Positions 35,240 through 42,582 of a DNA stretch of 64,000 nucleotides are shown here, piece by piece. Source of the DNA: Streptomyces roseifaciens (GTDB lineage Bacteria; Actinomycetota; Actinomycetes; Streptomycetales; Streptomycetaceae); contig NZ_LNBE01000002.1 of the NCBI RefSeq assembly GCF_001445655.1, positions 682,001 to 746,000 on the forward strand, written 5' to 3'. Position 1 is the stretch's first letter; the number at the start of each line of letters is the position of its first letter. Under the pieces are notes generated by a model, which did not search any database, was not told the DNA's origin, and saw nothing but the letters and a program-made list of their open reading frames with translations. The translations under genes and the position numbers were made by a program.

Positions 35240-36271
35240 TCAGCGTGTGCGGTGGGTGCCGGTGCTGGTGTCGGTCCGGGCGGGGGCGGGGCCGGAGACG
35301 GGGCCGTCGAAGGTGTGTGTGGTCGTGCTCCCGGCGCGTACGGCGATGCCGTCGGCGGTGGCGCGGTTCGACGGCGTGCCGGGCGCCGTGGGGGACCAGT
35401 AGGTGATGTCCCAGGTGCCGCGCTCGGGCGTCACGAAGTAGGTGGCGGTGCCGGGGACCGTCAGACGCCGGCTGAGACCGACGGTCGGTCCGGCGCTCGG
35501 CTGCAGGTCGACCGTCGCGGGCCCGGTGGTGCCCGGTCGGGCACCCCCGCGGACCTGCACGGTAGCCAGGTCCTTCGCGGAGGGATGCCGGGTGAGTCCG
35601 GTCAGTGCGCGGGACCCGGTGAAGACGTAGCCGAGCGCGTAGTCGGCGGACTTGGTCGTCCAGTATGCGTCGTACCACTGCTTCACCGACCCGGGGCCGG
35701 CGTCGGGGCCCAGGTGCGCGACGCGCAGGTTCGGCGTGGAGACCATCCGGTTGACGAGACGGGTCGCGCCGCCGTGCTTGACCTCGGTGACCATCATGCC
35801 GTGCAGGAACGCCGCGGAACGGTCGGGCGGCCGTACGTCGACGGGGGCCGTGGTGCGCGCGTCGACGGTGACGGTGGTGTCGCGGTCGAGATCGAGACGC
35901 GGCTGGACGATCCAGTCCGCGCCGTCCGTGCCGTCTGCGCCACCCGTACCGGCCGCGGCCTTGCCGGTGGTCAGGTAACTGTCCAGTAGGTAGCGGCCCT
36001 TGGGCAGGCGCACGGTGGTCGTGCCGGAAGTGTCGTGGGGGTTGACGGACTCGCCGGAGCCCGGGCCCGAGATGCCGGTGACGGTGGTGTCGTAGGCCCC
36101 TGTCGGGCTCCCGACGCGGTCGAGGTGACGGATCGTGAGACGGTACGTCTCCGGCTGCTGCGCTGCGGCGAAGGCCTGGCCGTCCCAGGTCGACGTTGCA
36201 CAGCCGACCAGGGTGACAGCGAGCGCGAGAGCCCGGAGGACGCTCCGGCGGGGTACGGAAGAAGTGTTCAT
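35240..36271 (-). CDS. Secreted or lipidated protein related to the non-catalytic region of Streptomyces subtilases
   Basis: A 343-aa protein with a signal peptide (RRSVLRALALAVTLVGCATS). LVGC could be a lipobox, otherwise cleavage is near AFA-AAQ. The rest is beta-rich: YRLTIRHLDRVGSPTGAYDT, SGTTTVRLPKGRYLLDSYLT, repeated VTVDARTTAPVDV-type strands, and ATYFVTPERGTWDITYW. Such modules accompany S8 peptidases in Streptomyces, but no catalytic Asp/His/Ser motifs are present. A surface or scaffold role is the most that can be said. Confidence 0.7.
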   Translation of the reverse strand: MNTSSVPRRSVLRALALAVTLVGCATSTWDGQAFAAAQQPETYRLTIRHLDRVGSPTGAYDTTVTGISGPGSGESVNPHDTSGTTTVRLPKGRYLLDSYLTTGKAAAGTGGADGTDGADWIVQPRLDLDRDTTVTVDARTTAPVDVRPPDRSAAFLHGMMVTEVKHGGATRLVNRMVSTPNLRVAHLGPDAGPGSVKQWYDAYWTTKSADYALGYVFTGSRALTGLTRHPSAKDLATVQVRGGARPGTTGPATVDLQPSAGPTVGLSRRLTVPGTATYFVTPERGTWDITYWSPTAPGTPSNRATADGIAVRAGSTTTHTFDGPVSGPAPARTDTSTGTHRTR

Positions 36272-36379
36272 GATCTGCACTGCGCCGCAGGGCGCCGGAG
36301 TTCCTGTGGTCTGCGTCACCCGGGGCGGGGAGCCGCGGTGCGGGCGGCAGCTCCTGTGGTGCACGTCACCGGAACCGGC

Positions 36380-37291
36380 GTGCCGGACGTGGCAGAGCAG
36401 AACGTGGAATCACTGATGAGGAACCGCTTCCGCCGCGGAGACCGCGACGCCTTGGCGGAGCTGTACGACGAGCACGCCCAAGTGCTGTACCGCTACGCCC
36501 TGCGGGTGACGGGCGACTGGGCGGAGGCCGAGGACGTCGTCTCGGCGACCTTCCTGGAGGCGTGGCGCGGCCGGGAGCGCGTGCACCCCGACGGGGACAG
36601 CCTGCGCCCCTGGTTGCTGGGAATCGCCACCAACATCATGCGCCGCAACGCCCGCGCACGCCGCCTCCGCGACATCGCGCTCGCCCGCGTCCCGGAACGC
36701 GGCTCGATTCCCGACTTCGCCGACGACCTCGTCACGCACCTCGCGGACACCGAGCAACTGCGCGCCGCGCACGCCGCACTCGCCCGCCTGCGGCGCCGCG
36801 ACCGGGAGGTCTTCACCCTCGTGGTGTGGGCGGGCCTGGACTACGCGGCGGCGGCCGAGGCGCTCGGCGTGCCGGTCGGCACCGTCCGGTCGCGTCTGTC
36901 CCGCGCCCGCACCCGGCTGCGCGAGCTCGCCGACGCCGAAGCACGTGCGGTGCGCTCGAGGGGCTCGCACACCTCGAAGGCTTCGCATATCTCGGATACC
37001 TCGGAGATTCGGCGGGCCGAAGCCGGGCGGCCGCGCGCGGCGGTCGGCGACGAAGCCGCCGCCGCTGCCTTCGACGAGCCGCTCGCCAAGCCGCTGGACG
37101 CGCCACTTGCCGCGCCGCTCGGCCCGCCGCGCGGCAAGTCCCTCGGCAAGCCTGTCATCCGGTCCCTTGCCGAGCGGCTCGACAGGCCCCACGCCGAGCC
37201 GCTCGCCAAGGCCCCCGCCCCACCGCTCGACCAGTCCGCACCGGGCCGCATCCCCGCGCCCCGGTCTTCGACCCAGGAGAACCACGGATGA
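36380..37291 (+). CDS. ECF-type RNA polymerase sigma factor with long C-terminal tail
   Basis: A 303-aa sigma-70-family protein. Region 2 is RGDRDALAELYDEHAQVLYR, DWAEAEDVVSATFLEAW and RPWLLGIATNIMRR. Region 4 is DREVFTLVVWAGLDYAAAAE with GVPVGTVRSRLSRARTRLRE. About 100 residues of Ala/Pro/Leu-rich sequence with repeated EPLAKPLD-like units follow. The GTG at 36380 was chosen; a GTG at 36404 or the ATG at 36416 are possible. Its stop overlaps the next ATG (ATGA), as for sigma/partner pairs. Target promoters unknown. Confidence 0.85.
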   Translation: MPDVAEQNVESLMRNRFRRGDRDALAELYDEHAQVLYRYALRVTGDWAEAEDVVSATFLEAWRGRERVHPDGDSLRPWLLGIATNIMRRNARARRLRDIALARVPERGSIPDFADDLVTHLADTEQLRAAHAALARLRRRDREVFTLVVWAGLDYAAAAEALGVPVGTVRSRLSRARTRLRELADAEARAVRSRGSHTSKASHISDTSEIRRAEAGRPRAAVGDEAAAAAFDEPLAKPLDAPLAAPLGPPRGKSLGKPVIRSLAERLDRPHAEPLAKAPAPPLDQSAPGRIPAPRSSTQENHG

Positions 37292-38418
37292 ACACCACCC
37301 CGCGGCGCCGTCCGCTCCCAGGGTCCGAGGACACCGAACGTCTCGGCCTCGCCGACCTGCTGCCCCCGCCGCCGGTCCCCGGCCTGGACCCCGACCGTGA
37401 ACTGCTGCTGAAGGAGGCACTGCTGCGCGAGGCCGCCGCCGACGCACCGCGTGGGAGCCTCGCCGCCCGGGCCTCGCGCCTGCGCCCGTCCCGGCGCCTG
37501 GTCGTCCGGGTCATGGCCCCGGCGGTCGCCTGCGCGCTGGCGGTCGGCGGCGTCGTGGCGGTGAACCTTGCGGACACGCCCGGGCGCGGAGTGCCCACAG
37601 TCCCGGAACGTGACGGTGCCGACCGCACGCCCGAAGCGACCCGTCTCCTCGACCGCATCGCCCTCGCCGCCGCAGCGGCACCGCAGCCGACGGTCCGTGC
37701 CGGCCAGTTCGTATACGTCGAGAGCAAGGTCGCCTACGCCTCGCAGAGCGCCGCGGGAGGTGCCGTGACCATGGCTCCCGTGCACACACGGCAGGTGTGG
37801 CTGTCCGCCGACGGCAGCCGCCCGGGCCTGCTGCGCGAGGAGGGCAGGCCCGACGCGCCGCTCGGCGCCGACGACACTCCCGTATACGCCCTCGACGGCC
37901 CGGGGGCCACGCCCCGGCCGACCACCCTGCACAAGGGCCCGTCGATCAGCGACCCGACCCACCAATACGTCGCGTCGCTGCCCACCGACCCCGACGCCCT
38001 GCTGAAGCTGATCCGGGACGAGACGCGCGGGGGAAGCCAGGACCGGGACCGGGACCGGGACTCGGACCCGGACCAGCGGGCGTTCGCCGCGATCGGCGAC
38101 CTGCTCGCCGAGACCTGGGCACCCCCGAAGGTCAGTGCCGCGCTCTACAAGGCCGCCGCGAAGATCCCCGGGGTCACAGTGGTGCGGTCGGCCGCCGACG
38201 CCGCGGAACGGGCGGGCATCGCCGTCGCCCGCACGGCGCACGGGCAGCAGACGCAGTGGGTCTTCGACCGGAGCACGTACGCGTTCCTCGGTGAACGGAC
38301 GGTCCTCACCGAAGCCGGCGATGCGGGCCCGGCCGGGACGGTCGTCGGCGCTTCCGCGGTCCTCGCAAAAGCTGCGGTCGATCGTGTCGGGGTGATTCCT
38401 GCGTCGAGCATGAAATGA
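37288..38418 (+). CDS. CU044_5270-type membrane protein, putative sigma partner
   Basis: A 376-aa protein with an N-terminal cytoplasmic stretch (about 1-72: LGLADLLPPPPVPGLDPDRELLLKE), one membrane helix (VMAPAVACALAVGGVVAVNL) and an extracytoplasmic domain of about 270 residues (GQFVYVESKVAY, HTRQVWLSADGSRPGLLREE, DPDALLKLIRDE, GLLAETW-like and a C-terminal VDRVGVIP). This is the CU044_5270 family, which is regularly coupled with ECF sigma factors in actinomycetes; an anti-sigma role is inferred. The gene is ATGA-coupled to the sigma gene. Confidence 0.85.
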   Translation: MNTTPRRRPLPGSEDTERLGLADLLPPPPVPGLDPDRELLLKEALLREAAADAPRGSLAARASRLRPSRRLVVRVMAPAVACALAVGGVVAVNLADTPGRGVPTVPERDGADRTPEATRLLDRIALAAAAAPQPTVRAGQFVYVESKVAYASQSAAGGAVTMAPVHTRQVWLSADGSRPGLLREEGRPDAPLGADDTPVYALDGPGATPRPTTLHKGPSISDPTHQYVASLPTDPDALLKLIRDETRGGSQDRDRDRDSDPDQRAFAAIGDLLAETWAPPKVSAALYKAAAKIPGVTVVRSAADAAERAGIAVARTAHGQQTQWVFDRSTYAFLGERTVLTEAGDAGPAGTVVGASAVLAKAAVDRVGVIPASSMK

Positions 38419-38856
38419 AGTCGTGACCGATGGGGGTCGTTTCACGTCATTGGGTGGAATTTTTGGGCATGAAAGCGCCCTTCAGGGAAATCCAGCCACA
38501 TCGCACCGCCGCTCGCCGACCGGGTGGGAGGGCTCTTGACAGCGACCCGATTGCATGAAGGGGCGTTGCTGTATGCGGAATGCGGCATGTCTGATGACTC
38601 CATTTGCAGGTGGAACGTGCGACGGGCCCATGGACCGCCATCGCGCTGTCCGGAAGCCGCAAGTGCTGTGCACTGCTGGCCAGTTCGCTCGGATGCGGGG
38701 GGAGTGCTGACGGCATAATCTCGACGCGGTCTGAGTCACCCCCGCGGGGGTCATCGGAAAGCGGCTGCCTCTTCGTCACACCTGCAACAGGTGTGCTCTG
38801 TCCTGTGCGCCGTCGATGGGCTCACGCATCAACCCGAGAACCGGACGGAGCGCGCT
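38419..38856 (+). promoter_or_regulatory. Leader of the injection-system locus, with two palindromes
   Basis: 438 bp without a gene. It contains a perfect 14-bp palindrome ACCCCCGCGGGGGT (38738-38751) and an inverted repeat CACACCTG-caa-CAGGTGTG (38777-38795). A TTGACA hexamer at 38536-38541 could be a -35, but no matching -10 is evident. The second repeat lies about 60 bp before the first propeller gene's GTG. Both are candidate regulator sites for the locus. Confidence 0.5.
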
Positions 38857-40188
38857 GTGACAGACGGCATCATCGAGTACCCGCTCGGAACCGCATATAC
38901 ACCGCACTCGGTGGGCGTCGGCAATGCCGGCAAACTCTGGATCACCACGAGCAACAAGTGCGTCATTCGTTTCGATCCGCAGGCCCCAGGTAGGCTGAGT
39001 CACGCCAATCACGCACTCATGCCCGAGCTCTCCGCGGGGATCATGAAGGATCCGCTCGGCCACGCCAAGGTGTGGTTCGCCGCACCGGCCCCTCCGGCGA
39101 AGGAGGACCCGATCGTGGCGATGCAGACCACGGCGGGCTACCCTCTCACGTTCGTCCCGCTGGAGTCCGACGCCAAGGCGGAGAGCATCGAGCTCGAGAC
39201 GACGAGGGCGGGCGGCGACGGCACGCCGACGTACGAGTACAGCCTGCTCTTCGCCGAACCCCAGTACCACTACGTGGGTGTCCTGCCGATCACACCGTCC
39301 GGCCCCGGCCAGGTCGAGAAGATGACCGTCGAGCACAGCACGTGGCTCTGGGACGTGGCCGTCAGCACCGACACCGACGGACAGACCCACACGTACTGGG
39401 TCACCGGCCAGGCGAACAGCAGCGCGTCCCCGCCCCGCACCCAGAACGGCCTGTACAAGCTCGCTCCTGGGCAGACCACCTGGGAACGCATCGCCCTTCC
39501 CGGGGGGCCGGGGCAGAAGCCCTACTACGTGAAGGTCGACACGGAGGCGGTCTGGGTGACCGCGACCAACCCGAATCAGGTGCTCCGGCGCAGCCTGAAC
39601 AGCCCCCGGTGGAGGGAGCGAAACCTGGGCTCGGCAGTCCCGCAGCAGTTGGCCTTCGCCCCGAACGGCGAGGTCTGGGTCACCTCCAGCGCGGGCATCC
39701 ACGTCTTCGACAGGCAGATGGAAGAGGAAGGCAGCATCATCCCGCTCCCCAGCGGCGGCAAGGCCAAGGGGATCTGCGTCGGCAACGACGGAAGCATCTG
39801 GTACACGAATACCGAACGGAGGACCTTGGGCAAATACCCCACGGCGGTCGCCGCGACGGGTACGCCGAGTCGCATCGGCCGGACCCAGGTGGTGTCTCGC
39901 GCCGAGACCGTGCTGCACGCCAAGGAGCATGTCGACTCTCCGCTCGTCGCCGAGTACGTGGCCGACGGCCGGCCGATCCCGGGCATCCCGCTGACCTGCC
40001 GCATCCAGGCGGAAGGCGCGACGTTCGAGGACAACACACGGGAGCGCGTGATCCTGACCGACCAGCGCGGCCGTGTCTGCCTGCCCCCTGTGTACGCCGG
40101 GGACGTCGAAGAGGAGGCGCTCCTGAGCGTCGGCCTCGGCAACACCGAGCCGCACGCCACCACGACGCTCCGCATCAGGCCGGCATAA
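38857..40188 (+). CDS. Beta-propeller protein (virginiamycin B lyase-like) at the start of the eCIS locus
   Basis: A 443-aa protein built of repeated blades, for example HSVGVGNAGKLWITTSNKC, PYYVKVDTEAVWVTATNPN, PQQLAFAPNGEVWVTSSAGI and AKGICVGNDGSIWYTNTE. It ends in a beta-sandwich module of about 90 residues (from SPLVAEYVADGRPIPGIPL), Ig-like by pattern. There is no signal peptide. The fold is that of virginiamycin B lyase/NHL-type propellers, but a lyase role is not supported. GTG after GGACGGAG. Its position directly in front of eCIS structural genes suggests a surface or cargo component. Confidence 0.8.
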   Translation: MTDGIIEYPLGTAYTPHSVGVGNAGKLWITTSNKCVIRFDPQAPGRLSHANHALMPELSAGIMKDPLGHAKVWFAAPAPPAKEDPIVAMQTTAGYPLTFVPLESDAKAESIELETTRAGGDGTPTYEYSLLFAEPQYHYVGVLPITPSGPGQVEKMTVEHSTWLWDVAVSTDTDGQTHTYWVTGQANSSASPPRTQNGLYKLAPGQTTWERIALPGGPGQKPYYVKVDTEAVWVTATNPNQVLRRSLNSPRWRERNLGSAVPQQLAFAPNGEVWVTSSAGIHVFDRQMEEEGSIIPLPSGGKAKGICVGNDGSIWYTNTERRTLGKYPTAVAATGTPSRIGRTQVVSRAETVLHAKEHVDSPLVAEYVADGRPIPGIPLTCRIQAEGATFEDNTRERVILTDQRGRVCLPPVYAGDVEEEALLSVGLGNTEPHATTTLRIRPA

Positions 40189-40207
40189 CGCCTTCCCCGA
40201 GACAGGC

Positions 40208-40242
40208 GGGGCCGTCAACCAGCCAGGCTGCCGGCCCCTTTT
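40208..40242 (+). terminator. Rho-independent-like terminator between the two propeller genes
   Basis: GGGGCCG ... CGGCCCC with a 17-base loop containing AGCC-a-GGCT, followed by TTTT. The T tract is unusual for this genome and gives confidence; it may only attenuate read-through into the next gene. Confidence 0.75.
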
Positions 40243-40269
40243 CTTCCCCACCCCGGAGGGAGCAGCAGA

Positions 40270-41844
40270 ATGCCGTCCCAGGTGACACCCGCAACCACCT
40301 CCGCGACACCCATCAGCGACACCGACAAATTCCCCCTTCAAGGCGCCCCCGTCGATCTGACATGGAGCGTCGCAGACCACCGTCTGTGGTTCGTGACGGC
40401 CGAAGGCGGGATGGGGTATTTCGACCCCAGCAGCCGCAACAGCGCGCTCTTCCCTCCGGCTTCGGGCATCGTCGGCCGGGCGGATTCCATCCTCTCCTGG
40501 CCGGGCCACGGCGTGTGGTCGTACGTCGCGGGGGAGGGCACATCCGCGTTGGTCCGGTGCGACCAGGACGGTAATTACCAGGCCTACCCCGTGAACGGCA
40601 GTTCCCGGTGCAGGGCTCTGGCGCTCGCCCAGGACGAGCACCGCGGCACCGTGATCGTCGCCCCGCTTGCGGACCGTAACCTCCTGGCCTTCATGGAGCC
40701 CGGAGGATCCGTCGAGACCTCCCAGGTCTACACCTCCAGCCTCTACGGCATCGCCGTCGCGCATCAGGACCCGACGCGGGTGTGGCTCAGCTCTCCCGAG
40801 ATCCAGGCCCTGGTCACCTACGACATGGTCACGGGCGAGTTCTCCCAGCCCATCAGTGTGATGGGCGAGGCACAGGATCTGGCGATCAGCGCCGCGGGGG
40901 ACACCCTGTGGGTGGCCGCCGCCGAAAACCGGCTCTACCAGTACGCCGTGCACGAGCGTCGGTTCAGGCAGATCGACATTCCTTTCCCGGCCCACCGTCT
41001 CCTCGTGTCGGGCGACGGCACCCTCTGGTTCGTCAGCGTCTTGGGTGACGCGATCGGCTGTGTCCTGCCGGAGGAGCACACGGCCTCGGTGGTCTTCACC
41101 GGCCCCCGGTCCCGCCCGTCCGGTCTCGCCCTGGCCGGACAAGGCGACCTATGGGTGGCCCTGTCCGGGGAGAACGCCCTGCAGAGGGTGTCCCGGCACC
41201 GGCTGGCCGTGCAGTCCGGCGACCACCAGTCGGCCGAGGTGGGTCAGCGTTTCCCCGAGCCGCTCGTCGTCAAGGCGACGCTGCTGGACGGAACGCCGGT
41301 GGCCAGGCAGCGGATCGAGTTCTCGGTGGAGGCGGGCTCCGCCGTCTTCGAGAACGGCAAGCCGGTCGAGATCCGCTACACCGGGGCCGGCGTCGAGGAC
41401 CTCGGTGTGGCGACCAGCTCGCTGCTCAAGGCGCTCAAGGAAGGGCCTTGCGTCGTCACCGCCCGCTGGACGGAGGGCGATGCCGTGGCCTCGTTCTCCC
41501 GGCTCGTCGTCACGCCGGAGCGGGGCGTCGCGGACCACGTCCGCTACGTGTCGGGAGCGGGGCAGACGGCCCCGGCGGGCAAGTCGTTCGACGCGCCGAT
41601 GACGGTCGTCGTGGAGGACAAGAACGGCAATCCCGTCGAGGGCGCCGAGGTCACCTTCAAGATCCGTGATGAGTACGCGGCCACGTTCCCGGGCGGAAAG
41701 GACACGGCCGAGGTCACGAGCGGGCCCGGCGGTTCGGTGGAGTCGCCGGTTCTGACTGCCGGTGACAAGCCCGATGTGTTCTCGGTGCGGGTGTGGGTGG
41801 CCAAGACCGCGGTGAGCCTGCTGCTCGAGCAGACCGTCGAGTGA
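40270..41844 (+). CDS. Beta-propeller protein with C-terminal Ig-like domains
   Basis: A 524-aa protein. About residues 20-315 form a propeller with six to seven blades (VDLTWSVADHRLWFVTAEGG, RADSILSWPGHGVWSYV, AQDLAISAAGDTLWVAAAEN, PSGLALAGQGDLWVALSGE). Two bacterial Ig-like domains follow: about 325-415 (FPEPLVVKATLLDGTPVARQ) and about 425-520 (FDAPMTVVVEDKNGNPVEGA), the latter of the invasin/Big_1 type. No signal peptide. Related to the preceding gene but not a simple duplicate. Ig modules on a propeller suit a binding function; its link to the eCIS is by position. Confidence 0.8.
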   Translation: MPSQVTPATTSATPISDTDKFPLQGAPVDLTWSVADHRLWFVTAEGGMGYFDPSSRNSALFPPASGIVGRADSILSWPGHGVWSYVAGEGTSALVRCDQDGNYQAYPVNGSSRCRALALAQDEHRGTVIVAPLADRNLLAFMEPGGSVETSQVYTSSLYGIAVAHQDPTRVWLSSPEIQALVTYDMVTGEFSQPISVMGEAQDLAISAAGDTLWVAAAENRLYQYAVHERRFRQIDIPFPAHRLLVSGDGTLWFVSVLGDAIGCVLPEEHTASVVFTGPRSRPSGLALAGQGDLWVALSGENALQRVSRHRLAVQSGDHQSAEVGQRFPEPLVVKATLLDGTPVARQRIEFSVEAGSAVFENGKPVEIRYTGAGVEDLGVATSSLLKALKEGPCVVTARWTEGDAVASFSRLVVTPERGVADHVRYVSGAGQTAPAGKSFDAPMTVVVEDKNGNPVEGAEVTFKIRDEYAATFPGGKDTAEVTSGPGGSVESPVLTAGDKPDVFSVRVWVAKTAVSLLLEQTVE

Positions 41845-41918
41845 CGACGGCAGCGGCACTCCGAGCGGCATCACCGAACGGATCGATGCAGATCAACTGA
41901 GGAAACGCTGAACGACAT

Positions 41919-41954
41919 CCCGGCTCCCGCCCCCCTCCCCGGGCGGGGGCCGGG
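41919..41954 (+). terminator. Hairpin between the propeller genes and the eCIS structural genes
   Basis: CCCGGC-t-CCCGCCC, loop ccctcccc, GGGCGGG-g-GCCGGG: 13 pairs with one t/g mismatch. It would separate propeller transcripts from the downstream operon. Confidence 0.7.
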
Positions 41955-42007
41955 TCCGACGGCCCCGCGGCCGCCCGCCCGATGCCCGATGGAGGAACCG
42001 CACCGCC

Positions 42008-42418
42008 ATGCCCCAGACCGGATCGCAGGACAACGGATCCCCGCTGCGCACCGAGTTCGACTTCGAACTGCCCCACGGCTACGTGGACGCCGCAGGCACC
42101 GTCCACCGCCGCGGCGCCATGCGGCTCGCCACCGCCCGGGACGAGCTCTCCCCCCTGATCGACCAGCGCGTCCGGGAGAACCCCGCCTATCTCGGGGTCG
42201 TCCTGCTGAGCCTCGTCATCACCCGCCTCGGCACGGTGACCGACATCCACGCGGGCGTCGTGGAAGGCCTCTTCGCCACGGACCTCGCCTACCTCCAGGA
42301 CTTCTACCGGCGCATCAACGGCCTCGACACCGGTCACGGCGCCGTCGCCTGCCCGTCCTGCGGCACCAGCTTCGCCGTGCCGGGCGCGGTGGCCGGTGAG
42401 CGCCTGGGGGAAGCATGA
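42008..42418 (+). CDS. eCIS tail-assembly-like small protein
   Basis: A 136-aa protein: FDFELPHGYVDAAGTVHRRG, ATARDELSPLIDQRVRENPA, LVITRLGTVTDIHAGVVEGL, FATDLAYLQDFYRRIN, ending in a CPSCGTSF zinc-ribbon-like Cys pair. The pattern 'polyGly-free beta hairpin, then ARDE, then DLAYLQxFYRRIN' matches the phage tail-assembly proteins found between tube genes and small DUF6760 proteins in actinobacterial injection systems. ATG start; stop overlaps the next gene (ATGA). Confidence 0.8.
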   Translation: MPQTGSQDNGSPLRTEFDFELPHGYVDAAGTVHRRGAMRLATARDELSPLIDQRVRENPAYLGVVLLSLVITRLGTVTDIHAGVVEGLFATDLAYLQDFYRRINGLDTGHGAVACPSCGTSFAVPGAVAGERLGEA

Positions 42419-42582
42419 CGCACCCTGCGCAGCGGCTCCGGGAGGAGGTGGCGTACATCGCCTACCACTTCCACTGGGGGTACGCCGACCTCCTCTCCCT
42501 GACGCACGGGGAGCGGCGCGCCTGGGTGCGCGAGATCGCCGGGATCAACACCGCGCTCGCCGAGGGGCGGGGGGCGCGGTGA
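42415..42582 (+). CDS. Small DUF6760-like eCIS protein (55 aa)
   Basis: Translates to a 55-residue protein with RLREEVAYIAYHFHWGYADL and LSLTHGERRAWVREIAGIN. The 'HWxxxxLLxLxHxERRxWVxEI' build is the short protein that follows the tail-assembly protein in T4-like injection systems. Both ends are coupled: ATGA with the preceding gene and GTGA with the next. Confidence 0.85.
   Translation: MTHPAQRLREEVAYIAYHFHWGYADLLSLTHGERRAWVREIAGINTALAEGRGAR

Noticed and set aside
38857..40188. Antibiotic-degrading virginiamycin B lyase
   Set aside because: Only the propeller pattern is shared; I could not identify the active-site residues and the C-terminal Ig-like module and context argue against it.
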